DNA from: Syntrophobacterales bacterium
GTDB lineage: Bacteria > Desulfobacterota > BSN033 > WVXP01 > G020346125
Length of the DNA stretch: 42,284 nt
Direction of reading: 5' to 3'
Assembly: GCA_020346125.1 (NCBI GenBank)
Contig: CP070774.1
Span: 1-42,284 of the forward strand
Shown: in pieces, positions 19,651-27,734 of the stretch
How the letters are laid out: each line of letters opens with the position of its first letter
How positions within the stretch are numbered: position 1 is the first letter of the stretch
The notes under the pieces: model-generated
Told to the model about the DNA's origin: nothing
The model's input: only the letters and a program-made list of their open reading frames with translations
Database searches by the model: none
Translations under genes and position numbers: made by a program

Positions 19651-21342
19651 TCAGAGCATCCTCCTTTTGTCAATTGGGGATTTTGCACGACTGATGCCCA
19701 ACTCAATGATCGGATCCATATCCTTCCAAAGTATGCCCTCTATTTTTAATAGGAGATTATTCAGATTTTTGCCTTTGAGGGCCGATATGGAAATGGCCCT
19801 GTATCGTCGATAGCACTGGCGTACAAACCTCGAATCCACCTTATCCACCTTATTAAAGACCAAGAGCCTGGGAATTGTGTTCAGTTCCAGTTCATTCAGG
19901 ATCGATTCTACGGCAAGGATATGCTCTTCGAAGGCGGAGTTACTGAGATCGACTAAATGTATGAGAATATCGGCATCCCTCAGTTCATCGAGTGTTGCCC
20001 GAAAGGCCCCCATGAGATCCTTGGGCAAATTCCTTATGAATCCCACTGTATCCGAAATAATCACCTCTCGTTCCCTTGGAAACCGAAGCCTCCGAATCGC
20101 GGTATCTAAGGTGGCAAAGAGCTTTTCCTCTACGTTCACGTGGCTTTTTGTTAATGCGTTAAAGAGGGTGGATTTCCCAGCATTTGTATAACCAATGATG
20201 GATAAAATGGGAATCCCTCGATTTATTCTCCTTTCCCTCCTCTGTTCCCTTTCCTTGCCCAAGTTTTTAAGCTCTTTCTCCAAACGGGCAATCCTATCCC
20301 TCACCCGCCTCCGGTTTATCTCGAGTTTTGTCTCCCCTGGACCACGACCCCCAATACCCCCGGTCAAACGGGACATAGCCGTGTTTTTAACGGTAAGCCT
20401 TGGCAATAGATACCGTAGCTGAGCCAATTCAACCTGGACTTTCCCATCTCGACTATGAGCCCTCTGTGCAAAAATATCCAAAATCAACTGCGTCCGATCG
20501 ATCACCCTCAGTTCCGTAAAATCGCTAATAGAGGCCATTTGGGCGGGAGACAAATCCCGGTTGAAGATGATGAGGTCCACTCCCAATTGCATACATCGTA
20601 TAGTGATCTCGGTCAATTTACTCCTTCCGATCAGCAGCCTGGGGTGTAGCTTCTTTGGACGCTGAATCACGGAATCCACCGTCACACCACCGCTGGTTTT
20701 TACTAATTCCTTCAGCTCCTGGATGGATTCCTCGATGTTCCCCTCATTGGAATCCGCTATGGCAACCAAAAGTCCATTTTCCCTCCCATTTTCTAAGGCT
20801 TTTGCCCGCTGAGTTTGCTCAAATTCATCCTCCAGCGATTGAATGAAGCCGAGGAAATCGATATCCAGCACCCATGGGCGATGAGGCGAGAGGAGCTCCC
20901 ATTTTTTTTCCATGGGATTCTCCGGAAGCAGATGCCCCAAATAAATACGACCGGGTGATCCAGAACCATCAACGGATAAAGCGCCTATCATATCAAACCT
21001 CAAAAGGGCAAGGTCAGTGATGTCGTCTTGGGTAAGGGGCTCATCCCTAAGATGGGTATGGATGCACCTGAGTCCCCGAAGCCTTAACAACCCCCTCCTA
21101 TACCTTGGCAGGGGCGGAATGATAATCCCCTGATGGTCTCCTACGATAACATATTCGATAATGCCCTTGCGGTTGACCAAAATTCCCACTTGCCGTTTGA
21201 TCTCATGGGAAATCTTGGAGAGATATCGGGCTATTTCAGGGTTGATTACCTTCTGTGGGGGGATCCTTCTTCGATATGTACGCTCTAATCTCTTTATCTG
21301 GCTGGACTTAAGGCCTGTTAAATGACCATAAACCCTTTTGAT
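19651..21342 (-). CDS. hflX: GTPase HflX, with apparent ATC start codon
   Basis: Ribosome-associated GTPase that splits stalled or heat-damaged 70S ribosomes. The HflX domain (PRLLIGRSKLTEI, DRTQLILDIFAQRA), the glycine-rich linker (GGIGGRGPGETKLEINRR) and the G domain (GYTNAGKSTLF, DTVGF, FNKVD) are intact. From the first standard start (GTG at 21189) there are 512 residues. However, conserved family sequence continues in frame upstream (LTGLKSSQIKRLERTYRRR, then IPPQKVINPEIARYL, then SKISHEIKRQVG) to about 21342. That stretch has no ATG, GTG or TTG. An AAGGAG Shine-Dalgarno at 21356-21351 sits 8 bases before an ATC at 21342-21340, with a promoter just upstream. I therefore place the start at ATC, giving 563 residues; a sequencing error is the alternative. 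Confidence 0.88.
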   Translation of the reverse strand: MKRVYGHLTGLKSSQIKRLERTYRRRIPPQKVINPEIARYLSKISHEIKRQVGILVNRKGIIEYVIVGDHQGIIIPPLPRYRRGLLRLRGLRCIHTHLRDEPLTQDDITDLALLRFDMIGALSVDGSGSPGRIYLGHLLPENPMEKKWELLSPHRPWVLDIDFLGFIQSLEDEFEQTQRAKALENGRENGLLVAIADSNEGNIEESIQELKELVKTSGGVTVDSVIQRPKKLHPRLLIGRSKLTEITIRCMQLGVDLIIFNRDLSPAQMASISDFTELRVIDRTQLILDIFAQRAHSRDGKVQVELAQLRYLLPRLTVKNTAMSRLTGGIGGRGPGETKLEINRRRVRDRIARLEKELKNLGKEREQRRERRINRGIPILSIIGYTNAGKSTLFNALTKSHVNVEEKLFATLDTAIRRLRFPREREVIISDTVGFIRNLPKDLMGAFRATLDELRDADILIHLVDLSNSAFEEHILAVESILNELELNTIPRLLVFNKVDKVDSRFVRQCYRRYRAISISALKGKNLNNLLLKIEGILWKDMDPIIELGISRAKSPIDKRRML

Positions 21343-21377
21343 GATGATTACTCCTTGAATCCTTTTATTTTCAGAAA

Positions 21378-21405
21378 ATTATACCACAAAGGGATTAATA
21401 ATCAA
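21378..21405 (-). promoter_or_regulatory. Predicted sigma-70 promoter for hflX
   Basis: On the minus strand TTGATT (21405-21400), a 16-base spacer and a perfect TATAAT (21383-21378). Transcription would begin near 21371, leaving about 29 bases before the proposed ATC start at 21342. This supports translation starting at the conserved N-terminus and not at the GTG 150 bases further in. An inverted repeat TGAAG-GGT-CTTCA lies just upstream at about 21413-21425. Confidence 0.6.
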
Positions 21406-21429
21406 AAAAATAATGAAGGGTCTTCATGA

Positions 21430-21842
21430 CACTTCGATTCGCCAGTTTGTTGCCGAATTTATAGAGACCTCGGTTGAGTCTTCGAGCCTAGCCATTCGGC
21501 CCGCCGAGGACTTATGGCCGATGGCAGTCGAGGGGCTATGACGAGGCCATCACTGCTGAGTACTAAGCGAGCAAATCATAACCAAAATACCTAGCCGCAT
21601 TTGTGAAATAAGAACTACATTTCTTGAGAAACCCATGTTCCAGGACCCCCAACAGATTGGAGAAAGGTCGTGCCTCCGCGTTGAAATCCCTACAAAACTC
21701 GCTCTTCGCTGCTCAAAACATTTTTTCGACCATTCTTACGTTCGTTTCGCCGCAAGACTGCAGCACCAACTCGTCAGAGCTCCTTTTCCAGTCTTTTAGA
21801 GATCTCATGGAAATCAATAGATATTAAGAAAAGGAGGATTGG
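21430..21842. other. Non-coding stretch containing dispersed repeat family A
   Basis: No credible gene. The part at 21675-21811 is a family A repeat copy: ACAAAACTCGCTCTTCGCTG, CTCAAAACATTTTTTCGACC, CGCCGCAAGACTGCAGCACC, GTCAGAGCTCCTTTTCCAG, TTTTAGAGATCTCATGG. The same words occur in the same order at 25375-25635 and more weakly at 12690-12830. Overlapping short ORFs are by-products. The part from 21430 to 21675 shows no structure that I recognise. Confidence 0.6.
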
Positions 21843-21965
21843 ATGAGTTTGAGGAAGAGACTGAGAAAAACCAGAGGGAAATATCCCGGTGTGGACGTCT
21901 TTATTCGACAGGGCATCCTCTACATCTCCGGGATCCCGAGGAGGAATTCGTCGAGAAATCACTAA
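21843..21965 (+). CDS. Possible small basic protein or broken gene
   Basis: A 40-codon ORF (MSLRKRLRKTRGKYPGVD..., ending in IPRRNSSRNH) starts 5 bases after an unusually good Shine-Dalgarno (AAGGAGG at 21831-21837). Nothing in it is recognised. In the next frame, an open run continues to 22147 (EEEFVEKSLSSSYFLPRDG and on), so a longer gene broken by a frameshift near 21925-21945 is possible. It lies upstream of the radical SAM gene in the same direction. The evidence is only the ribosome binding site and reading frame. Confidence 0.25.
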   Translation: MSLRKRLRKTRGKYPGVDVFIRQGILYISGIPRRNSSRNH

Positions 21966-22169
21966 GCTCGAGCTATTTCCTCCCGAGAGATGGGTTCTCG
22001 ATTCCTTATGAATTGGGGAAACCCCCCTGGATTAATTCGAAAAAAGGGGATGGCGAAAGTGAAGGTTATGGTCGAGGAGAAGAAACGAGAAAGGTGATAG
22101 GGGAAAGAAAGCATTTTGAATTTCGACTAATTCCTAATCTGGTATAATATTACCCATGAGGAAATGCTG

Positions 22170-22928
22170 ATGGCATACGACCCGGTTGCGAGACACAAAG
22201 TCATCGAAAAGAAGGTGGTCAGGGGGGAACTCCGCAAATATTATCGATTCCGAACGGATAAATGGTACGGGGGCATCGCCACCGGTGATTGTGTGGGATG
22301 TGGCCTTCTCTGCAAGTTTTGCTGGGTAAGGGATCCCATTCTGTTTTCGCCCAAAAAGGAGGGATATTTCTATAACCCCGATGAGGTTGCTCGGAAGCTT
22401 CTCTCAAAAGCTCGAAAGAAAGCGATCAAACAATTGAGGCTTAGCGGCGGAGAACCCAGCATTGGAAGATCCCACCTCCTTCGATTGCTCGATAACCTCC
22501 ACTGGAAAGGATATCTCTTTATCCTTGAGACGAACGGAATTTTGATTGGTTCCGATAAAAGCTACGCCCGAGATCTGGCTGCTTTCCCCTTTCTCCACGT
22601 AAGGGTTTCCATAAAAGGCTGTGACAAGGATGAATTTGCGATGCTCACCAACTCCAAACCCGAGGGATTTGAACTTCAACTGCGCGCCCTTGAGTATCTG
22701 TTCAATGCCGGCGTTAGCTGTAATCCCGCGGTCATGACCGCCTTCTCCTCCCCCAAAAAACTGGAAAGGCTGAGAAGGCGAATCTTCGCTATGATGCCGT
22801 CCCTGATGGAGGAATTCGAAGAAGAGGAATTGATTCTCTATCCCCATGTCTTGGACCGCCTAAACCGATTTAACCTGAGCTACCGTACAGCCTTTCAACC
22901 AGGCAGTGTACCACCTGAAACCGTGTGA
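22170..22928 (+). CDS. Radical SAM protein of unknown substrate
   Basis: A 252-residue radical S-adenosylmethionine enzyme. The cluster-binding motif CGLLCKFC (CxxxCxxC) is preceded by another Cys-Val-Gly, giving CVGCGLLCKFCW, at about residues 39-50. A GGEP motif (RLSGGEPSIGR) and LFILETNG follow, as expected for the SAM-binding barrel. There is no C-terminal SPASM-like cysteine cluster, so it is a minimal radical SAM domain. The second in-frame ATG (22170) is chosen because GAGGAA lies 8 bases before it; the first (22164) is too close. Upstream is the small ORF at 21843. The reaction cannot be assigned. Confidence 0.8.
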   Translation: MAYDPVARHKVIEKKVVRGELRKYYRFRTDKWYGGIATGDCVGCGLLCKFCWVRDPILFSPKKEGYFYNPDEVARKLLSKARKKAIKQLRLSGGEPSIGRSHLLRLLDNLHWKGYLFILETNGILIGSDKSYARDLAAFPFLHVRVSIKGCDKDEFAMLTNSKPEGFELQLRALEYLFNAGVSCNPAVMTAFSSPKKLERLRRRIFAMMPSLMEEFEEEELILYPHVLDRLNRFNLSYRTAFQPGSVPPETV

Positions 22929-23300
22929 GGTTAGAGGGGAGAGGTTGGAGGCTGAAGGCGAAATGTCAAATGACCAATTCTAAATGCCAGAGCTCAAAAT
23001 CTAAATGACAAATGGCAATGAGTTGGTTGATTGTATTAGTTTGATTGGTTTTATTGGTTAAACATGGAAAGTTCAAATCACAAATGAGTGGGTCCGAACC
23101 ACGAGCACAAACACGTATCACGAGCACGAAACATGCGAGCACGAACACAATCCTCTAACGCGGTCTGCCGTCCGCCGTCTTCGGTCCTAATCATCACGAA
23201 CACGAGACTTAAGGTCAAAGTTCAAAGTTGGGAATCATTTTTTGCTGCAAACCTTCAGCATAAATCCCTTTCAGGATCAATATCTGACAGTGGTGGTTAG
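22929..23300. repeat. Low-complexity intergenic repeat text (AAATGNCAAATG and CACGAGCACGAA words)
   Basis: Two clustered word families. From 22960 to 23085, variants of AAATGTCAAATGACCAATT, AAATGACAAATGGC and GTTCAAATCACAAATGAG repeat, mixed with TTGGTTGATTG and TTGATTGGTTTT. From 23090 to 23215, CACGAGCACAAACACG, CACGAGCACGAAAC, GCGAGCACGAACAC and ATCACGAACACGAG repeat. GTCTGCCGTCCGCCGTC adds a third short repeat. This text is not coding. Similar word salads are known in draft genomes of uncultured anaerobes. No function is assigned. Confidence 0.65.
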
Positions 23301-23445
23301 TGCTAATAGGCGGCTCATGACAATGGATATCGGCTTCCAAAATTCAGTCAGAAAAAAGCCTAGATGACGAGTATAACCCTGAGGATTCCTCACCCCTTCC
23401 CACATTCCTCGTTGATAGCAATATATGCCTCCTGATCAATCCAAG
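23301..23445. other. Non-coding gap before the zinc ribbon-EIIA gene end
   Basis: Together with 22929-23300 this makes a gene-free stretch of about 520 bases between the convergent radical SAM and EIIA-fusion genes. No terminator hairpin with a T-run was found. Confidence 0.4.
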
Positions 23446-24282
23446 CTACGGGATGGTTTTCTGCGTCAGGGTGTTAAGCGTTGTCCACATCTCCCCGGAG
23501 GTTTTACAGGCCAATAATTTATTGCGCGCGCTATCCTCCCGAAATGTCTCTATCAAACCGGATAGAAGCTGTAAGTAAAATACGCTGGCGGCCGAGGGAA
23601 TGACTATGAAGAAGATGATGCGGGTCAACCGGCCCTTGGAGCGATCAAACTTCAATCCTTTTTTCTTCAATCCAATGGAAAAGGTCAAACCAGCGCCCTC
23701 CACGCCACGAACGTGGGGAAATGCGAGACCATGCTTCAAGGCGGTTGATATGATTGACTCTCGACGAAGGGTAGCTTCTAATAAGCTCTCCGGATTTTCT
23801 ACAAATCCCTCTGCGGCCATCAATTGGATTAACTCGGAAATAGCATCATCCCTTTTTTCCGCCACAATGCAGGGAAGCATTAGTCCTTGGGAAGAGAAGC
23901 GGGCAATACCAGCCCTCGGCCTTCCCGTTCGCTCGAGATGCCTTCTCATCTGCCGAGGTGCCCCCTCAAGGTGATACATGATCCTCCTGCAATTTGGGCA
24001 TTGTTGAATCCCCTTGCCGGATCGAATTTCCGCCGCCAGCGAGGTGGGCAAGGTGATACCGCAAGCGGAACAGGTCCCATTAGCTTCGGGAACCACCGCT
24101 GCCTGGTGACGCTCCTGCAATCCTCGATAAAGGGTTGCGATTTCCTGGGGAAGGTTTGCTATCAATTCCCTTATGGAGCTTTCAAGATCCATTAAACGGA
24201 TTTCGGGGACCAAAGCGCGCTGTTCCGAAAGGACGAAATTGAGTTCCTGCAATTGAATCAATTGATTCAGAAGGCGGTCCAT
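23446..24282 (-). CDS. C4 zinc ribbon fused to PTS EIIA (PtsN-type) domain
   Basis: A 278-residue fusion. The N-terminal third is a predicted helical coiled segment (RLLNQLIQLQELNFVLSEQR) leading to a zinc ribbon with Cys71/Cys74 and Cys95/Cys98 (CSACGITLP, CPNCRRIMY). This is the arrangement of the C4-type zinc ribbon (DUF164/CdsZ-like) proteins. The C-terminal part (about 130-278) is a PTS EIIA type-2/nitrogen domain with the phospho-acceptor His190 in GLAFPHVRG. No HPr or EI gene is nearby. The domain combination suggests phosphorylation state is read out through a zinc-ribbon partner, but this is inference. The Shine-Dalgarno before the ATG is weak. Confidence 0.72.
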   Translation of the reverse strand: MDRLLNQLIQLQELNFVLSEQRALVPEIRLMDLESSIRELIANLPQEIATLYRGLQERHQAAVVPEANGTCSACGITLPTSLAAEIRSGKGIQQCPNCRRIMYHLEGAPRQMRRHLERTGRPRAGIARFSSQGLMLPCIVAEKRDDAISELIQLMAAEGFVENPESLLEATLRRESIISTALKHGLAFPHVRGVEGAGLTFSIGLKKKGLKFDRSKGRLTRIIFFIVIPSAASVFYLQLLSGLIETFREDSARNKLLACKTSGEMWTTLNTLTQKTIP

Positions 24283-24513
24283 GAGGCCACTATATCGAAT
24301 TCCCTAAAGTCCTCACATGATCTTCAAGGATATAACTATCTGAAAAACCGAATCGCAGCGATAAATCCCTTTTAACTACTACCTTATCTCACCTTCTCTA
24401 TCTCATACTGCTGTATAATAGAGGGAAAGTCAAGCTATTTTGAAGCGTGACGCCATCTGCTAAAAAAGGGGACTTTATCGTGAGCCCACAAGAAAACCGA
24501 CCAGAACCGCGGG
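24283..24513. other. Short intergenic gap, nothing recognised
   Basis: About 230 bases between two minus-strand genes. It should hold the promoter of the EIIA-fusion gene. A TATTATACAG sequence on the minus strand near 24410-24422 is a possible -10 region, but no matching -35 box was confirmed. Confidence 0.3.
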
Positions 24514-25227
24514 TTATCTCCGTTGAATCTGGGCGTCAAAGTATCTATTCATTGTCCGAAGATACGCCTCTTTGGGAACTATTTCACTGGCCGCCTCTTG
24601 GCGTGTATTTTCTGAAACGGCGCCATTCTTCACCAACTCCTCCCCAGCCCTTTCAAAGGCCTGCATGATCCTTCTGAGACGATCAGTGCCCACTTTCTTC
24701 ATGCTCAAGCCATAAACCGCTGGGCGAAGGATCTCTCCCACATACTCCATGTTGAGATTTTCGGCTGCCCGCTTGGCATGAAGGATCAGCGGATCGAAGT
24801 TGTCCATCTCATGAAAGGCGCAGACACTGATGAGAAAAATCTTGCTGCAGAACTTTTCCTTCACCACATGTCGGAAGTGTCCATCCCGAATCTCATAATG
24901 GGAATCTAGTAAGGGAATGAGGCGATCCATGAAATTCTTGCATTGACCCGTCATTCCGTCTACATAAACTGGGGTTGCCAAGATCATGAGATCCGTCCTT
25001 TTGAGCTTCTCAATCAGTTTCGCCATATCATCTTTCTGAAAACATTTGCCTGGAGTCTTGACCCAACAGCTAAGGCACCCCGTACATCCCCTGATCCTCT
25101 CCTTTTTTAGAAATATAACCTCAATAATAGCCCCCGCCTTCTTGGCACCCTTCAAGAGTTTCTCCAATACGAGATAGGTTTTTCCCCTTTTCATGCTCGG
25201 ACTACCGTGGATAGCAAGGATGCGCAT
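24514..25227 (-). CDS. NADPH-dependent FMN reductase / iron-sulfur flavoprotein-like
   Basis: Flavodoxin-fold protein of 237 residues. The N-terminus MRILAIHGSPSMKRGKT is the FMN phosphate-binding motif GSP. The segment CTGCLSCWVKTPGKC has the compact CX2CX2CX7C spacing seen in iron-sulfur flavoproteins, so a 4Fe-4S cluster next to FMN is possible. Many related flavodoxin-family proteins share this motif without proof of a cluster. ILATPVYVDGMTGQCKNFMDR is the second FMN contact region. The start at 25227 is preferred over 25284 because GGAGGAG lies just before it. A role in anaerobic electron transfer or detoxification is likely; the partner is unknown. Confidence 0.78.
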   Translation of the reverse strand: MRILAIHGSPSMKRGKTYLVLEKLLKGAKKAGAIIEVIFLKKERIRGCTGCLSCWVKTPGKCFQKDDMAKLIEKLKRTDLMILATPVYVDGMTGQCKNFMDRLIPLLDSHYEIRDGHFRHVVKEKFCSKIFLISVCAFHEMDNFDPLILHAKRAAENLNMEYVGEILRPAVYGLSMKKVGTDRLRRIMQAFERAGEELVKNGAVSENTRQEAASEIVPKEAYLRTMNRYFDAQIQRR

Positions 25228-25359
25228 TGGCTCCTCCATAGCCTTAATACCATGTGAATAACCATTATTATCTCTGGAAATCATTACCGAAAAGTCTCGG
25301 TGGATATGTTAGGTCTCATCAAACCCAAAGGGTTAGACGTCAGGATATATGAATCCACT

Positions 25360-25635
25360 GAGTGCTGTTAAGAAAGTCCGGGTTATCTCTACAAAAGTCG
25401 TTCTTCGCTGCTCAATATATTTTTTCTACCATTCTAAGGTTCGCTTCACTTAAAAGCGCGTCAGCCCGCTCCTTGATCCTCAAAACATATCCTCTAAACT
25501 CAGACGCTGGGGGCGTGGTCCGGCCCGGATTTGAACTAGCCTGCGCACCCGCCGACCGCAACACTGCAGCACTGCAACACCGCAGAACCTCAACGCGCTC
25601 AGAGCTCGTTTTTCCATTTTTTTAGAGATTTCATT
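25360..25635. repeat. Dispersed intergenic repeat, family A, with internal insert
   Basis: Begins with ACAAAAGTCGTTCTTCGCTG, CTCAATATATTTTTTCTACC and ends with CGCTCAGAGCTCG, TTTTTTTAGAGATTTCATTG, matching the ends of the copy at 21675-21811. Between them about 100 extra bases occur, including CCGCAACACTGCAGCACTGC. A short stretch CCGGCCCGGATTTGAAC at about 25519-25535 looks like the 3' end of a tRNA on the minus strand but has no tRNA body. Together with its flanks this is a gene-free stretch from 25285 to 25730. Confidence 0.6.
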
Positions 25636-25730
25636 GGGGAAAAAAGGCCTTCCCCCAAGGCGTACATCCCTAGGGTAATTACCTGTCCATTCTTTCACAA
25701 TGTAATGAAAAAAACTAAGGATCGACCGAC

Positions 25731-26150
25731 TCATTTTTTAAATTCATTCCATGGATAGTCGATGAGCTCCAAGAGTACGCCGTTGACGTCTTTGGGATGA
25801 ATAAACGCGAATTCGCATTTCCTGAACGGTTTCGCGCCGCCTATGAAAGTGTAACCCTGCCCCTTCAGCTCCTCCATAGCCTCTCGGGTATTATCCACAT
25901 TCAACCCGATAAGCATAATACCCTCTCCCCTTTTCTCGATAAACTTTGCAACCTCGCCATCAGGGCTTGTGGATTCCATCAACTCAAATCCTACATCGCC
26001 CAGCCAGTATCTCGCTACCCTGATTTTTTCAAGCTCATCCACATATGGGTCGTCGGGTTTGGATTTCCCCAGAATTGGTTCCCAGATTTTCCTCGCTGCT
26101 TCAAGGTTGTTCACCGCGATGCAGATGTGATCGATCTTGTTCACCTTCAT
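25731..26150 (-). CDS. mce: Methylmalonyl-CoA epimerase (VOC superfamily)
   Basis: Interconverts (S)- and (R)-methylmalonyl-CoA in propionate metabolism. About 139 residues, the usual length. The vicinal oxygen chelate fold is seen as two halves. The first has metal His8 in KVNKIDHICIAVNNLEAA, and the second has GEGIMLIGLNVDN and the closing Glu in GVLLELIDY. FELMESTSPDGEVAKFIEKRG matches the epimerase family. The ATG at 26150 is preferred over 26192: AAGAGGTG precedes it and homologues start here. No mutase gene is adjacent. A more distant VOC function cannot be excluded. Confidence 0.82.
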   Translation of the reverse strand: MKVNKIDHICIAVNNLEAARKIWEPILGKSKPDDPYVDELEKIRVARYWLGDVGFELMESTSPDGEVAKFIEKRGEGIMLIGLNVDNTREAMEELKGQGYTFIGGAKPFRKCEFAFIHPKDVNGVLLELIDYPWNEFKK

Positions 26151-26489
26151 GGAACACCTCTTGTTTTTCTTCGAAACCTTCGATCTTTCCATTCATGGTC
26201 AATGGAATTCCGTTTCCGAAAGTACGATCTCAAAACACTTCCGATTATATCGGTCGATGGGTTCAAGTCAAGGTGAATCTGGCTGAAGCTTCCTGACCTT
26301 ATAGGGAACACCGTGGAACCATGAGCAAAATCCCTGGGAGAAGGGCTTACCAGTATGCCGCAGATGGACTTTTTACGAAGCCGTCAATTTTAGCCGGTGG
26401 ATTTAATACATTCCCTCAATTGACACCGAATGCCCTCATTATTATATTGGTGATATTGACACAACCCATTTACCAAGGGAGTTATCTTC
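26151..26489. other. Divergent intergenic region between mce and the CDF transporter
   Basis: About 340 bases without a gene. A short match to repeat family B (GGGAACACCGTGGAACCATG AGCAAA, split here by a space) lies at about 26307-26334. The transporter promoter lies at 26420-26448. The mce promoter was not resolved. Confidence 0.4.
26420..26448 (+). promoter_or_regulatory. Predicted sigma-70 promoter for the CDF transporter
   Basis: A perfect TTGACA (26420-26425), a 17-base spacer and TATATT (26443-26448, 5/6). Transcription would start near 26455, 35 bases before the proposed TTG start with its AAGGGAG Shine-Dalgarno at 26475-26481. The coherent spacing of promoter, ribosome binding site and start supports both this promoter and the TTG start. 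Confidence 0.65.
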
Positions 26490-27665
26490 TTGGATTTTGC
26501 CACGAAATTTTTAGTCAACCTATTTCTCGGTAAGCCAACGGAACCGCTTACCATGGAGATAAGGGCCCGCTATGGTCTTTTTCAAGGAGCCGTCAGCATC
26601 CTCGGAAATATTGGTCTGGCTATTTTGAAATTCCTTCTCGGGTGGATGACCAACAGCATCGCCCTGATGGCGGACGCCTTTCATACGGCATCCGACGTCC
26701 TCACATCAGTAGTCGTGGTGATCGGCTTCTGGACGGCTAAAAAACCGGCGGATATGGAACACCCTTACGGTCATGGAAGGATCGAGTCCATTGCGACTTT
26801 GATTATTTCCCTTCTTCTCATCTGGGTGGGGATTCAGTTCGCCCGTGCTTCATACGATCGTCTCCGTGAACCTCAAATCGTCACATGGAGCACCGTGGCA
26901 TTCGGCCTGATGATATTCTCTGCCTTGGCAAAGGAATGGATGGCACGCTTCGCCTTGGCAATTGGCAAATTGATCCAATCCGACATGCTGAAGGGGGACG
27001 CATGGCACCATAGAAGCGATGCGATTGCCTCAGCCCTGGTGGCCTTTTCTATGATTGCTACCTATTTTGGCTACAAGAGAATAGATTCGTTCTTCGGAAT
27101 TGGCATCGCCATTCTTATTATGTATACCGGATTTGACTTACTCCGCTCCATGGTTAGTGTTCTGGTAGGAAAAGCGCCGAGTCAGGATTTAATCAATTGC
27201 ATTACCAATGCAGGCCTATCTGTTGATGGTGTGGAGCAGGTTCATGACATCAATGTCCACGAATACGGTAACCACAAGGTGATCTCGCTCCACGTTCGTA
27301 TTCCGGGGGCAATGGATACCACTCGTTCCCATCATCTTGCGCAGTTGGTCGAAAAGTCCGTTTCTGATTCCCTCAATGCCTCGACCGTTGTCCACGTGGA
27401 TCCTTCTGAGTCAACCCGGTCTATACCAGAGCGCAAGACCGTTGAAGATAAGTTGACCCGTATTATTATGCGGTATCCCTCCATCAAGGGTTTTCACGGT
27501 CTGACAATTTCCAGCATTCAGGGGAGGCCCATCATTTACCTTCACCTCGTCATAGCCGGCGATGTGCGATTGAATGAATCCCACGATATCGGACACCGCA
27601 TTATCAATGAATTGCAGGAAAATCTGGGAGATTGTCAGATACATCTCCACATGGAGCCGAAATAG
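26490..27665 (+). CDS. Cation diffusion facilitator with two C-terminal domains
   Basis: Inner-membrane divalent metal/proton antiporter. Six hydrophobic helices occupy about residues 30-220. Zinc/iron-site motifs are HTASDV preceded by Asp in MADAFHTASD (helix 2) and HHRSDAIAS (helix 5); HPYGHGRIE in the loop is the family signature. The first cytoplasmic domain (about 225-310, VDGVEQVHDINVHEYGNH) is the usual dimerisation domain. About 80 further residues (RTVEDKLTRIIMRYPSIKGF to the end) look like a second copy of that domain, which explains 391 residues against about 300 for FieF. The TTG start has AAGGGAG 8 bases upstream and a promoter. The metal is not predicted. Confidence 0.88.
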   Translation: MDFATKFLVNLFLGKPTEPLTMEIRARYGLFQGAVSILGNIGLAILKFLLGWMTNSIALMADAFHTASDVLTSVVVVIGFWTAKKPADMEHPYGHGRIESIATLIISLLLIWVGIQFARASYDRLREPQIVTWSTVAFGLMIFSALAKEWMARFALAIGKLIQSDMLKGDAWHHRSDAIASALVAFSMIATYFGYKRIDSFFGIGIAILIMYTGFDLLRSMVSVLVGKAPSQDLINCITNAGLSVDGVEQVHDINVHEYGNHKVISLHVRIPGAMDTTRSHHLAQLVEKSVSDSLNASTVVHVDPSESTRSIPERKTVEDKLTRIIMRYPSIKGFHGLTISSIQGRPIIYLHLVIAGDVRLNESHDIGHRIINELQENLGDCQIHLHMEPK

Positions 27666-27734
27666 AGACCCTTTCAGGTTGATTATTGAGATTTGATTCC
27701 ATAATTTTCTGAGGATGGACTACCAGCGAATTGG

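Noticed and set aside
21624-21827. ORF resembling a second ORF at 25362-25625 (both contain FAAQ.IFSTIL)
   Set aside because: The similarity is that of the DNA repeat family A; a third copy near 12700 is not open, so protein coding is not conserved.
22966-23148. 60-codon minus-strand ORF rich in Leu, Val and Cys
   Set aside because: It is the translation of low-complexity repeat words and has no ribosome binding site.
24447-24668. 73-codon plus-strand ORF with an upstream GTG-like context
   Set aside because: It runs antisense into the well-supported flavoprotein gene and has no protein-like features.
25519-25545. tRNA-like 3' end on the minus strand (GTTCAAATCCGGGCCGGACCA-like text)
   Set aside because: The T-stem does not pair properly and no D-arm, anticodon arm or 5' acceptor strand lies at the right distance; the text is within a dispersed repeat.
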